Program-made: the position numbers and the translations under genes | In this document: one piece after another, positions 1-11,252 of the stretch | How the letters are laid out: each line of letters opens with the position of its first letter | Position numbering within the stretch: the first letter of the stretch is position 1 | Assembly (NCBI GenBank): GCA_030374765.1 | Contig: JARGXX010000013.1 | Span: 434,001 to 498,000, forward strand | DNA length: 64,000 nucleotides | DNA from: Agarophyton chilense | Taxonomy: Eukaryota; Rhodophyta; Florideophyceae; Gracilariales; Gracilariaceae | Direction: 5' to 3' | Notes under the pieces: generated by a model | Databases searched by the model: none | The model's input: the letters and a program-made list of their open reading frames with translations, nothing else | Told to the model about the DNA's origin: nothing

Positions 1-1290
1 AAGCCGATTTATCAGCAACCATACCGTGCAGGTCCGAAGGCGAGAGAGATAGAACTCAAAGAAGTGGAGCGAATGCTCGAAGAAGGTGCAGTTGAACCAG
101 CCAACTCAGATTGGGCTATTCCCGTGGTTCTGGTTCAGAAGAAAGGGGATAAACGCATGAGGTTTTGTGTGGACTACAGGAGGCTCAATAGCATGACCAC
201 CAGGAATTCGTACCCAATACCTAGAATGGATGAGTGCATCGACTCCTTGGGAGATGCGCAGACATTTACCACGTTGGATGCCAATAGTGGTTATTGTCAG
301 GTACACGTAGGTGAGGAAGATCGAGATAAAACGACCTTCACGTGCCATGCAGGTTTGTTTCGCTTCACGCGGATGCCTTTCGGGTTGCGCAATGCTCCAG
401 CCACCTTCCAAAGGGCACTGGACATCATCCTTTCGAAGGTTAAATGGACATCCGCCTTGGTATACATCCATGATGTAATCATCTACTCCAGATCGGTAGA
501 AGAGCATTTTGCTCACGTACGCACCGTACTGACCCTCCTAGCTGAGGCGGGGGTGACGCTGAAGCTACGCAAATGCGTCTTCTTTACCAGAACGGTTGAA
601 TACATGGGCCACATCATAGGCCCTGTTACCCTAGAGGTTGAGTCGAGCAACATTAGAGCCGTACAGGAAGTCAAGTTGTCACGATCCCAGACAGACGTAC
701 GATCCTTTATAGGTTTATGTAGCGTCTATCGTCGCTTCGTGAAGGGATTCGCGAAAATAGCGGCTCCCCTCAACAAGAAGCTCCAGAAAGGTGAACCTGA
801 ACGGTTTGAGAATCTATCGAACGACGAAATGGATACCTTTGAGGAATTGAAACGAGCGCTGTTGTCGCCGCCAATCTTAGCGTTACCGAAAACAGGTCTA
901 CCGTACACGCTGGATACGGATGCATCCCAGTCCAAATTGGTTGTTGTCTCATGCAAGAGCAGCACAACGGAGATAAATTACGTATAGGATACTGAAGCCA
1001 CGCTATGAACGAGGCAGAGCAGAATTACACGGTAACCGAGAAAAATGTCTAGCAGTAGTGTGGAGCATGTTGATGCTCCGTCCATACCTGTATGATGAGC
1101 GCTTTACGTTGCGCACGGACCACTACGCCTTAAGGTGGATCCTCGGACTCGCAGATGCGCGTGGTAGACTTGCGCATTGAAGGTTGAGACTGTCGGAGTT
1201 TGAATACGACGTACAGTACCGTCCAGGTATCAAGCCCAACATAGCTGATGCTATGTCACGCTTAAACACCTTAGGGTTAGAGACAGAACC
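1..1290 (+). pseudogene. pol: Family A gypsy pol fragment: reverse transcriptase and RNase H
   Basis: The first open segment (64-987) reads as a Ty3/gypsy reverse transcriptase: an FCVDYRRLN motif near 163-189, TLDANSGY near 274-297, MPFGLRNAPATFQ near 373-411 and the thumb/connection region after 540. The catalytic YxDD box reads YIHD near 463-474, so the first catalytic Asp is replaced by His and the enzyme should be inactive. The frame is lost around 950-990 and the RNase H part (LDTDAS near 910, TDHYALRWIL near 1119-1146, ADAMSRL near 1246-1266) is scattered over frames with stops. The 5' side (protease, gag) lies outside the window. Sequence differs clearly from families B, C and D, so this is a separate family. 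Confidence 0.9.
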
Positions 1291-2385
1291 AGTGGACGAT
1301 GATATCCCTTGCTTTTTGGTGTCGTCAAACCAAAATGGTACCGGCGAACACCTAGAAGGATATTGGGACTTACCTGAAGAAGGTGCCCTGCGGAACACCG
1401 ACATGGCAACGCAGATACTGACCCTAGAGGGAACGAACGTCATGCCCGTAACCAGAGAGGAGTTTCTACGAGAACAGGCCCAGGGTGCGTACTGCAGAAG
1501 CTTGGCTGACCAAATTGGTTTAAAAGGATCACCATTCGATGTGGACCACAATGGGTAATTTGTGAGAAGGTCAACCTTGGATGGTAGCCTTCAAAAGGTG
1601 GTTCCGAAGGCACTGCGCCCGGGAGTCTTGTATCTCGCGCCCTACCCGTGAATATCGGAACACCCCGGTGCCACCAGGATGTATTACACCTTGAGGCAAC
1701 GGTTCTATTGACCTCATATGGCCCATGATGTCTATACCTTTGTAGGTCAATTCGAATCTTGTGTTCGTACCCGCGGTGGTATTCGAAAGCATCGAAAGTA
1801 CCTCAAGCTGTTCCCAGCAGCGGGTCCACTGAAGTTTGTTGCGATAGACCTTCTAGGACCACTTCCCCAAACCAAGAATGGGGATCAGCACATTATAGTG
1901 ATCACCGACAGGTTCTCGAAGCTCACGAGAGCGATACCTTTAAAGGAGACTAATTCAACCACGCTGGCGATCGCGTTCCTTAACAATTGGGTCTACCTGT
2001 ATGGTGCACCACTGTACCTACTTACCGATAATGGTTCAAACTTGGAATCGAAGTTCTTCGAAGCAGTCTGTAACCTCTTGGGTATCAAGCACTATTTCAC
2101 TACTGCCTACCACCCGCAGATGAACGGACAGGTCGAGCGCTTTAACCACACAGTGGTATCAAGGCTACGACACTATACGGAAGAGCACCAAACTGGGCGG
2201 GATGAGCTGGTGCAACCGCTCACCTACTACTATAACCTTCAGGTGCACCGGTCAACGCAGACCACTCCCTTTGATTTGGTTCTTTCGCGACACCCCCCAG
2301 GTATTGTAGAGAAAGGAGATCATACCATCAGCACTGCAGCGGGCGCACTGACTCCTACCCAAGTCAAGCGAAATACCCTTGTGAG
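1291..2385 (+). pseudogene. pol: Family A integrase, cut by B1 LTR insertion
   Basis: A degraded spacer and zinc-binding region (about 1290-1800) is followed by an open integrase core from 1718. Catalytic Asp is in FVAIDLLG near 1837-1860, the second Asp in LTDNGS near 2020-2037, and Glu in GQVERFN near 2128-2148, so the DDE triad is visible. In the zinc finger the first Cys of the CxxC pair reads Phe (FESC near 1750-1761). The reading frame runs directly into the family B LTR at 2386, so the C-terminal GPY/F module and any chromodomain were severed by that insertion. The missing 3' part of A is not found elsewhere in the window. Confidence 0.88.
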
Positions 2386-3298
2386 TGTAGAGCAACGCCC
2401 AGTTAGGGGATACTTGAAGATGCAACTCATAGAATGAGGATTGAACCCTCCGAGGGTTATGATTATGATCCCCTCTAAGGTGTGCTGAGGTGGCACTGTT
2501 TTCTGGTTATATTTCGCCTATAAGGGAAAATTCGGATGGCCCATGGTTGGATTGGCCCCGTGATACACGTGGCTTAATTTTGGCACCGATTTTCGGATAT
2601 TTGTAGAACGTTGGACTTTTGGGCCCTGACAGTTGGATCTCCACGTGTATGGCCCTGAGCAGGTGTGCACTACTGTAGAGTTTAGTTAGTGGGCCCTACT
2701 TAGGGAGATGAGATCTGACAGTCCGAAGCTCAAAGTAAATGATAACCAAGGTTGGTCTTCGATACCTTTAGAGGTTCTTCGTCGCCATCGTTTCGGCCTT
2801 ACAACCCGGAACGGGCTCTGGTTAGCAACGCCTGCGTAGAGACACGACTCCACTTGGAGAGTGCCCACGTTTGGGTTCCGTGCAACCACCCCCTTGGGAC
2901 CGCTCAGACGACCTGCGTGCACGATACCCCGTGGGGGTTCTGCTTACTTGTTGCGTGCTTTTTGTGTTTCCTTTCGAGGACAGGTTTCCGCCCCTGTATT
3001 GGGTTTCTTTTGTTGTTTCGCCCCTTTTCTGGTTCTCGGGTCCGGTGCCTGTCAGTGCCCGACCCTCGCCCCGTTTTTCCTCTTCGCCGGATTTTCCCCC
3101 ATTCTTTGGGATACCCATACCCATTCCCGATCCACGGTTTCTACCCCTCACCTCCGTCGGTACTGCCGGAATCCCCCGTGGGAGTTACACCCCACACTAC
3201 GGGTGGAACGGAGGGCTCTGTCTCTGAGTCTGCCTCCCCCAGGGAGCAAGGCTTCGAACACCTTGAGAGCACTTCCCGTCGCCGGGTTTTGCTCCACA
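2386..3298 (+). repeat. Family B LTR 1 (5' LTR of B1)
   Basis: One of six near-identical copies (also 12230-13142, 18859-19771, 29643-30555, 35511-36416, 38102-39013). It is 913 bp, begins TGTAGAGCAACG and ends TGCTCCACA. Start is fixed by the polypurine tract abutting the 3' copies, end by the primer-binding site two bases later. CCTATAAG at 2517-2524 could serve as a TATA element. The second half is free of stops in one frame (2752 to 3357, across the LTR end), with hydrophobic stretches, but other frames are also open there, so I do not call a gene. Confidence 0.93.
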
Positions 3299-3300
3299 AG

Positions 3301-3320
3301 TGGTCTCCCGACTTAGAATC
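3301..3320 (+). other. Primer-binding site of B1
   Basis: TGGTCTCCCGACTTAGAATC lies two bases after the LTR. It begins with TGG, complement of a tRNA CCA end, and about 20 bases can be laid on a tRNA 3' half (discriminator A, acceptor strand, T-stem, start of T-loop). The first 18 bases are identical in family C. I could not name the tRNA. Confidence 0.8.
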
Positions 3321-3525
3321 CGTTCTCGGACTTTTGGGTTGGTCATCCACGTGTTAGAATATCTCTTGGAAGAGGAAGCACCGTCGTGAAGATTTGTTGT
3401 AATGGTCCCCTTTGGAAAGGGTGGAATTGGTTTTTATTTTTGTTTTGTGTTACGTCATCCGTTCTCCGGGAATCTCGTGATCGAATTTCATCGTTACCCC
3501 GAATCGTCGGTGTCGTGTCTGCAGC

Positions 3526-5556
3526 ATGTCGCCGCCTACCCGTGGTTCCAGGACTGGATCGAACCGTCAAGCGGATTCAGTGCCCCCGGCCCCGCCTAGG
3601 TCGAGGAGCTCAATTCTCGAAGGTCGGAACGATTCCGGTATCGATCCGGACACTCGGAGAGCACCCTCAGTGGTTTCAGGTCCTCGAGAGGTCTTGGCTG
3701 TGGGCCCAGCTCCAGTGGTGGAGACCCCCTCAGCAGCACCCCGAAGTCGGGCCGACCCTGAATTACAGCGCCTGGAGACTCGAATCGATATCGCCAACGC
3801 GGCTCACGTCGAGCTCCTTCAGGAGGTTACTACCCTCCGCCGCAAGGTGGAGGACGCCCAGGTGCGGGGAGTCGCCGATGACCTTCGTACCCTGAGGAGG
3901 GATGTGAACTCTTTTTTGGAAAGCTTTGGTACCCCTGGAGTCTTTATCCAGGAGTACCGGAGCCTCGTGGAGGAACACCGCGTGCAAGCGGAACGCTTCC
4001 GATCTCGGCTGGACACCCTCGAGGCCATTATCCGTATGGACGGAGACGCAGAAGCCTCGAAGGATAAACCCGACGTTTCGGAAGACGAAGAACACCGCTC
4101 TGCTAAACGGGACCGCCGCAACTCCAAGAAGAAGGTTCACCTCCAAGAGGATTTATCGGATTCCGATCCCAATCGCTCGCCATCGAGTTCGTTCTCCGAA
4201 TCTTCGGATAGTGAAGATGAACGCCGGTCATCCCGGGCGACTCGGTCGAAGGCTACTTACACCTCTCAAGGGGCAATCCGTACCCGGAAGAAGGGTAGGA
4301 AACACCTTGGATTAAGGGAGCTGAAGCCGACGAATCCTCTCTATCGGAAGCTGCTATCGTACCGCTATTACTAGTTGGATAACCCTTCGGGAGATCGAAC
4401 ATCCCGCGGAACGGGTAAGGTCAAGGACTACATCAAAAGGCTGAGCATCACCCTACAGAAGAGGGAGTTCACAGGAACAGACCCAATTCTGGTGCTCGAT
4501 TTCCTTGCGAGGTTCGTCCAGGAGGCTGACATCCTCGGTATGAGTGAAGCGCAAGCGTATCTTGCATTACCCTATTTCTTAAAGGGGATGGCTGAAGACC
4601 AGTTCAACTCGGTCCGTGGATCATCCCGAGCCTCGGAAGGGGGAGTCACGTGCTGGCCCGAAGCGGTGCAGTACCTCTTGAGGTCATACGCTACTGGAAA
4701 TGCGATTCAGGAAGCAATCCTTGCCTTAAGGGATACGCGGCAGAAACCGATGGAAACCGAAACGGTGTATTCAACTCGCTTGAATAAAGAGTTTCACCGA
4801 TGCGGGAATGTATTCCCCGCCTACGAGAGATGCACCATGTTTGTGGATGGTTTGGACCCCTCGATAAGGGCATTGGTTGCCCAACATCGGGAAGAGAAGC
4901 GCAAGCTGACCTACTTGGAACTGGTTCAGTACGCCCAGGCTGAGGGGGATACTCTCCGTGCCCGGCAGAACCGAAAGAGTCGGCCGACACGTGCACTCCT
5001 CGCCGATGGAGATAACTCGTCTTTGTCACTCGCAGGAGGCCCTGCCCCTGTGGGGGTCAATGATAACATTCACTTTATGGGAAGTAACCCCGAATCTATG
5101 GGTATGTTTGAGTTGCCGTCGACATCCGCTCCGACTACGGATGAAGACCCTGCGCTCTATACCCAAGGACGGAGGGTGCCAGCTGCATCGCTACCTTTTG
5201 CGAATACCGCTGCTCGGTTCTCTCGCCCCGGATGGAGGGATACAGCACCACGTCGCGTGGATTCACGTCCACAACCAAACCCGGCAGAGCTGATTTGCTA
5301 TTTATGTTACCTCCGTGGTCACAAAGCACCAGACTGCACATTTCCCCTGCGGGAGGGTTCACGAATTATCGCTCAGTACGAGGCTCTGACCCCTGAGGAG
5401 AAAGCTCGAGTCCCGAGTAGGTCCTATGAGGAACAAAGGATACTCCGAGCTCACCTTGCTGACAGGGATACAGAACTTGTACCCACGAACGGGGAACAAC
5501 CGGTCCCCTTCGAGGCAGCTGCACCGAATTCGGTGGGGTCCGCTTCGAAAAACTAA
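3526..5556 (+). pseudogene. gag: Gag polyprotein of B1 (one internal stop)
   Basis: Starts at the ATG at 3526, about 225 bp after the primer-binding site. The frame is open to a TAG at 4372-4374, then to TAA at 5554-5556 in the same frame (about 676 codons). The N-terminal part has a likely coiled coil (residues about 80-160) and a basic, Ser/Asp-rich stretch (about 185-255). The central part is the gypsy capsid-like region, containing LVLDFLARF near residue 325. A CCHC zinc knuckle (C-x2-C-x4-H-x4-C) lies near 5296-5337. B2, B3 and B4 have CGG where B1 has the TAG, so that stop is private to B1. Gag forms the particle and packages element RNA. Confidence 0.9.
5546..5556 (+). promoter_or_regulatory. 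Candidate -1 frameshift site at Gag stop, B1
   Basis: In the Gag frame the codons are TCG AAA AAC TAA. The A5C run abuts the stop, and the protease frame, open from upstream, lies exactly at -1. The heptamer is G_AAA_AAC, one base from the canonical A_AAA_AAC. Family C has a canonical heptamer at the same place. Confidence 0.55.
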
Positions 5557-6530
5557 ACTTGGGAGTCTCCCCTGCGGGAGGGGCGTCTTCTAAGCCGGAG
5601 TTGAAGACGCCCGAGGCGCTCCAGCTTCGCTCCCCAGCTGTGACTATCCTTTCAAGGAGAACGGCTGACACCGACGTTAACTTGGGATACTTTAGTGTCC
5701 TCCGTCGACCGTGGATACGGTCCCATAATCTCCGTATTCCGGATCGAGTTATGGTAATGGCCAAGCGGAATTATAAAGTATTCGCCGACTTCGGCCTGTC
5801 CAACCAGTTTATGGTTCGTCAAATATCTGTCCTGGATACAGGAGCCGCTCCTAACTTAATTCATGTTGAATTGTTACCCCCGCTGCTCCGGGTTCAAGTT
5901 CGTACCGGTCCACGCTTGGATATCGCCGATGCGAACAACAGCCCGCTACGGACACTGGGTACAATTTCCCTCATGGTGAGGTTAGGCTCCTATCTCGTTC
6001 AACTGGAGTTTATTGTATGCAAGTCACTTGCAGCACCAGTCATACTGGGTTGTGACTTTTGCGACCGCTTCGTGGAAGCCATCCGTCCTCGGAATAGAAC
6101 TGTGGAACTCGAAGACGGGTCTACGATCCCAATCGTTCGTAAACCCTTACAGGGAGCAGCGCGAACACGCGTTCCTCTCCCCGTCGCGCAGAAATCTGTG
6201 AAGAACGACCCGGTGTCTACACGGGTAAAGGTTGCGAAGTCAGTGGCTATCCCGCCAGAAACCCAGGTTTGGGTCACAGTTGTTACCAAGGAAATTGGTG
6301 TGCATGTGGTACAACCGAACCCGTCTCTGTATACGCGGCGTCAACTCACCCTTGCGAATGGGGTTGTCTCCGTGGAACCGGATAAACCTTTCAAGGTTTT
6401 TGGTAGCCAACTTTGGAAAGACAACGCAGCATTTGGTCAAACACCAGATCCTGGGTTCTGTTCTTCCACACCCGCATGCGGTCGTACCTACAAAGATCTC
6501 TATCGCAAAGGTCCTTGGTGTGGCGGACCC

Positions 6531-6543
6531 TAAGGAGGGGGAG
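6531..6543 (+). other. Internal polypurine motif 1 of B1
   Basis: TAAGGAGGGGGAG is identical to the motif next to the 3' LTR (12216-12228) and to 9690-9702. It lies at the protease/RT border and could prime a second plus strand. Confidence 0.6.
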
Positions 6544-9500
6544 GACACTGCCGAAATCGCGGAAGACGGTGAGCATACGACTGCAGCTCCACACGCTGAA
6601 CACTTTAAACCTCAGGAGGTTACGGCCCCTATCACAGGAGCAGACCAGACGGATCCTGTTCAGGAATTGGGAAAATGGGATCTCAACCATGTACCCGCAT
6701 CTCATCGGGAGAAGCTGAGGCACATGCTTTGTGAATTTACCCCCATGTGGGATGGTTCCCTTGGAACTATTGGGATTACAGAACACCGCATCGACTTGTT
6801 ACCGAATACTCGGCCTATTGCCCAACACCCTTACAGAGCTGGACCGAAAGCTCGGGAAGAGGAGAAATCTCAGGTGGAGAAGATGCTTAAAGCGGGCGTA
6901 ATTGAACCTGCCCAATCCGCTTGGGCCTCACCAGTGGTGTTAGTTCCGAAACCGGATGGATCGTGGCGTTTCTGCATCGATTACAGACGCCTGAACGAGG
7001 TAACCATTAAGGATGTGTACCCGATCCCTCGGATGGACGAATACATCGACTCCCTTGGGAGCGCTACTGTTTTCTCTACCCTCGACGCCAATTCGGGCTA
7101 CTGGCAAGTCCCTATTAGGGAGGAAGATCGAGACAAAACGGCTTTCGTGTGTCATCAAGGACTTTTCCGATTCCGGAGGATGCCTTTTGGGTTGACAAAT
7201 GCCCCCGCAACGTTTCAACGGGCGATAGACATTCTGTTGGCTCCCTTCAAGTGGAGGACGTGACTAGTGTATTTAGACGACATTATTGTCTTCTCCAACA
7301 ACCTGGATGATCATCTCGAAAACGTCAGGGACGTAATGAAGAACCTCCGCGACGCGGGAATCAACTTGAAACTCAAGAAGTGCGAGTTTTTCACCGATTC
7401 GGTTAAATATCTGGGTCATATCATCCGTCACGGACAGCTTTCAATCGATGAAGTACGAGTGAAATCCTTGAAGGAAGTAAAACACCCGAAAACTCAAACG
7501 GAGTTGCAATCCTTCTTAGGTCTGTGTAACGTGTATCGCCGATTCGTCCCGAACTTTGCGGATATTGCCACCCCCCTCAACAGGCTCCTGACGAAGGGAC
7601 AACCAGTTGAACTGGAACCTTTTGGCGACGCGGAAGCGTCTGCCTTCACGGCACTGGTGAATGCCGTAACATCACCGCCAATCTTGGCTCTACCCAATCC
7701 TGGGCTCCCTTACGAAGTGGACACCGATGCTAGTGCAAAACAAGTAGGGTGTGCACTGTTCCAATCCTCTGAGGATGGTGAACGTCACCCTATTGGGTAC
7801 TGGTCACGTTCCCTGAATGTCCATGAAAGGAACTACTCGGTCTCCGAGAAAGAATGTTTAGCCGTCGTGTGGGCCTTAGATACACTTCGCCCCTATCTGA
7901 TGGGTACTCGTTTCAAAGTCCATACGGACCACGCATGCTTGCGTTGGCTCCTGGAGATCTCCGAACCCTCGGGCCGCCTTATGCGCTGGCGTCTCCGACT
8001 GTCGGAATTCGATTTTGAGATCCTGTACAAGAAAGGGAAGCTGAACACTCAGGCTGATGCACTATCCCGCTTGGGAACAACAGCCGAAACGGAACCCTAC
8101 GAGGACGATGACATCCCATGCTTTATGATATCGGACCTCGAGGGAGGAGCTCAACCGCTGACGGATGATGTTTGTGACGATATACTCGTCAACGAGAGTC
8201 TGGATTCGCCGACCGGCTCTTTTATACCTATCTCTCCAGAGGACATTAAACGCGAGCAACAGCTCGACCCATTCTGTACACGGATTCGGGCTCGCCTCAA
8301 CGGAGGATTTCAGTTACCTTTCGAGGACGACGATCAGGGTTACCTAATCAGGACCGTTGGACCTCGCCCGAGGATAGTGGTGCCGCACACTCTACAACAG
8401 AGGGTATTACACCTCACTCACTATTTGAAGGTTGGCGCCCACCCCGGGGGAAGAGAACTGTACCTCACGTTGACAAGGGACTTTTACTGGCCGGCAATGG
8501 CATTCGATTGTTACGCCGTCAAACGGGCCTGCGCCAATTTCGCCAAGAATGACGTCAAACTTCGGAAGCACTCTAAGAAGTTGACGCTGTTCCCGGCACG
8601 GGCTCCACTCGAATTCGTGGCCATAGACATCCTAGGGGAGTTTATCAGAACGCCCCGAGGTCATCGGTATCTGCTTGTCATTTCTGACAGATTCTCTAAG
8701 TTAACGAGAACTGTGCCGCTGAAGCGGATCACCGCCGCTACCGTCGCACAAGCGTTCCTGACCCATTGGGTGTTCGTATATGGACCGCCGGTGCAGTTGT
8801 TATCCGACAACGGAGGGCAATTCGCATCAAAGTTCTTTCAAGATGTATGTCGAATCCTTGATGTAAGGAATTTATTTGTTACTACGTATCACCCTCAGAG
8901 GAATGGCCAGGTGGAGAGGTTTAACCGCACGATACTCAACGCTTTGAGATCGTATGTTGCGGATCACTCCAAAAATTGGGACTTGTACACAGACGCTATC
9001 ACGTATGCATACAACACCCAGGTACATCGGGTTACATCTTTATCCCCATTCGAACTGGTACTGTAGAGGACACCGCCGCCGGTCGCCATCGAGGCTCAAC
9101 CGACGCTGTCGACGTACCCGTCACCGGGATTGTACCAAGAAGCCTGGAAGGAGTGGCTTACGAAGATGGTGCCGATAGCCCGGAAAGCAATGGACAAAGC
9201 TCAACGCGCCTACAAGAAGGACTTTGACAATCGGGTTCGTAAACCTCTACCTCAGGTGGAGCCCGACGACTTCGTCTTCCTTCGAAAGGAATACTACAAT
9301 CCTGAAAAGGAACGTAGGCACAAGCTTTCACCAATTGTGGACGGACCCTATCGGGTGGTTTTTGTAGACCCGGACACGGTGGTATTGGATATCGCTAACC
9401 GCCACGAACGGATCTCCAGGGACCGCATCACACGAGCGCCCAACCCAAATGTGGAAGTGGTGTCGGCACCAACGCCCTCCACAGGGGATGATTCAACGGA

Positions 9501-9689
9501 AGTTAACCCGTCAGGCGGAGATTCGAACACCCGCCCCGTTATACTTCCGCACCCAGAACGTGGTTTAACCGACCTACCGGAAACTTCGGATACTCCCGAA
9601 CCTGGGCCCGCTCCCTCAAGGGCCCAGTCAACGAACTCTTACAGAGTTACTCCCCCACCGGAGGTAATCAAGCCTCCTGGCTCTCCGCC

Positions 9690-9702
9690 TAAGGAGGGGG
9701 AG
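9690..9702 (+). other. Internal polypurine motif 2 of B1
   Basis: Second internal copy of TAAGGAGGGGGAG, in the linker after integrase, encoding Lys-Glu-Gly-Glu-Glu. It is retained in the pol-deleted copies B2 and B4. Confidence 0.6.
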
Positions 9703-10092
9703 GAGGACTGAGTTCTTTCGCAGGACGATGCTTCGGCGTCAGCCAGTCGCCCTAGCAGGGAATCTAGTTCTCACAGTGAGACGGCGAGCCCGACCGAGCC
9801 GGCGACAGAGAAGTCACAACCCCAGCGTATGGGTAGCGACATCACCGCCGACCCAGCCGAGCACGACGTCAGAAAAGATGACGAAACCCCGCCTAGGGAG
9901 AGTCGTGTGGAGAACTCCGCACCCGGAACGCCTACAGAGGCGACGATCACCCGCCGCCGCGGAAGAGACACTGAGGTGTCGCACACTCAAACCCCGCTTT
10001 CTCGAGAACGAGCTGTGTCAGCGGACCCACACGGGGAAGACCTCGACGACGAGGTTGACCAAATTTGGCTCTCCGTTATGGAATGGGAATAG

Positions 10093-10500
10093 GAACTCCT
10101 ATGGAGACACTGAAACCCTCAGGAATGGGAAAGAAATGAGTGAGACCCGTCGGGGACAGCTCAGGAGAGTGCTAGCGCGTGCCTAAAGCGCCACCTCATA
10201 TCCGCTTGCGGAGTGGCAACTGGCGCCCGCGCATTTATGTGGCCCACGTCGAATGGCACCGAGCCAATCAAAAGGCTCTGACGACCAACCGTCGCACGGC
10301 GCGTTGCACCAGAGCAACCTTCGTCCTCGTAGCTCGGGTTGACGTTGAAGTCTTACCTCCCTGAGATTGGAGACGCTACCGCGTCGCGGTTTCTCAACCG
10401 TCACGGAATCTAAGAACACCGTTGTTATCGGGAAGATCTCAGCTTTAAGAAGAACCCAAACTGGGCCGTTTTGACTCCGTAGACGGAAGTTACAACGTAG
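10093..10500 (+). other. Non-coding stretch between Pol tail and chromodomain, B1
   Basis: No reading frame joins the MEWE stop to the chromodomain. It may be an intron or decayed linker. It holds a 35-bp sequence (10199-10233) repeated with two mismatches at 11396-11430 inside the antisense ORF, and a short hairpin (GAGCC...GGCTC, loop with CCAAT, near 10261-10279) that is tandemly duplicated in B2 and B4. Confidence 0.6.
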
Positions 10501-10863
10501 CCCACAGGCCACTCGGCGCCGTTTGGACGAAGTGCTGAGACCCGCTCGCAACACGTAAAAGAACCCACCGGGGTGTGTCTAGACCCTACGTTGACACCCT
10601 CAAGGGAACTTGAGCGTTCCAAGATAAAAGAAAAGCCCGAACAGGGAAAAGTGTACCCGCAGGAATTCGTTATCGATCGCATCGTGCGTCACATCTACAC
10701 CCCCGAGGGAGAAGTTCGCTACCAAGTCCGATGGTACGGATTCTTGCCTGATGAGGATACAGTGGAACCCATTGAGCACCTTCCGAGGTCTAAGGTTTTA
10801 TCCTATCACCGACGCGCTCGGGTAACCTTGCCTCCAAGTCTGGATCGTGCCCAAGTCGGGTAA
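10501..10863 (+). CDS. pol: Chromodomain tail of B1
   Basis: Open from 10501 to the stop at 10861-10863. The C-terminal 70 residues match a chromodomain: EFVIDRIVRH, a YQVRWYGF strand, DEDTVEP and a terminal helix with LPRSKVLSYHRR. In chromoviruses this module, at the end of integrase, steers insertion to chromatin. The WEP position of the methyl-lysine cage reads VEP in all family B copies, so the cage is incomplete. There is no in-frame link to the upstream pol, so it would need splicing or another recoding step, or it is no longer translated. Confidence 0.82.
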   Translation, partial: PTGHSAPFGRSAETRSQHVKEPTGVCLDPTLTPSRELERSKIKEKPEQGKVYPQEFVIDRIVRHIYTPEGEVRYQVRWYGFLPDEDTVEPIEHLPRSKVLSYHRRARVTLPPSLDRAQVG

Positions 10864-11036
10864 GCCACCACGGGAACTGTTGTGGATGCGACCTCGAAGT
10901 GAGGAAGATGTTGGACCTCTGAAGAGGAATTGAGGAGAGTATCCCGAAGAACACGTATTGAGAGGGAATGTCTACTGGCCCTCGGCCTAGCGCCGTTAAC
11001 CGGGGAACACAACACCGGTTATCGGGACATTTTATG

Positions 11037-11185
11037 ATGAAAAAGGAAAAGAAGACCCACGAAGTGGAGAAGAAGAGTAAGAAGAAGATTGGACCCTAGG
11101 AAGGGAAGAAGATGAAGAAGATCCTAAGAAGGAATGAAGAAGATGAAGTAGAAGTTAAGATCCTAGGAAGGAAGAAGAAAAGAAG
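11037..11185 (+). repeat. Purine-rich tract between gag-pol and antisense ORF, B1
   Basis: About 150 bp almost wholly A and G, with repeated GAAGAAGAT and GATCCTAGGAAGG units. It separates the chromodomain from the 3' end of the antisense ORF, so transcripts from the two strands would meet here. Also in B2 (16911-17061), B3 (21768-21902, about 33 bp shorter) and B4 (31595-31750). Confidence 0.7.
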
Positions 11186-11252
11186 TTATGCAAATATCAG
11201 AAGTTTACTATTGCCGCCAAGCTATGGACTCTACAATTGCCAGAAGGCGGAA

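Larger units (their letters stand above)
5541..10092 (+). pseudogene. pol: Pol polyprotein of B1: protease, RT, RNase H, integrase, linker
   Basis: Lies in the -1 frame relative to Gag. Protease carries DTGA near 5836-5847 and ILGCDF near 6043-6060. A one-base shift near 6397 moves into the RT frame, which has FCIDYRRLN near 6971-6997, MPFGLTNAPATFQ near 7181-7219 and YLDD near 7270-7281, with a TGA just before at 7261-7263. RNase H has DTDAS near 7720, SEKEC near 7843 and TDHACLRWLL near 7924. Integrase has an HHCC domain whose last Cys is Phe (CANF near 8530-8541), then AIDILG, SDNGGQ near 8803 and GQVERFNR near 8908. A TAG at 9064 and TGA at 9709 interrupt the tail, which ends MEWE at 10089. 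B3 shares the shift, the TGA at 7261 and the TAG at 9064. Confidence 0.9.

Noticed and set aside
2871..3227. An envelope-like or membrane protein inside the LTR
   Set aside because: Several overlapping frames are open, there is no signal peptide or start context, and the position crosses the LTR edge and primer-binding site.
3763..4146. Genes on the strand opposite to gag and pol (100-140 codon frames)
   Set aside because: They mirror strongly coding regions, have no recognised motif, and recur only because the copies recur.
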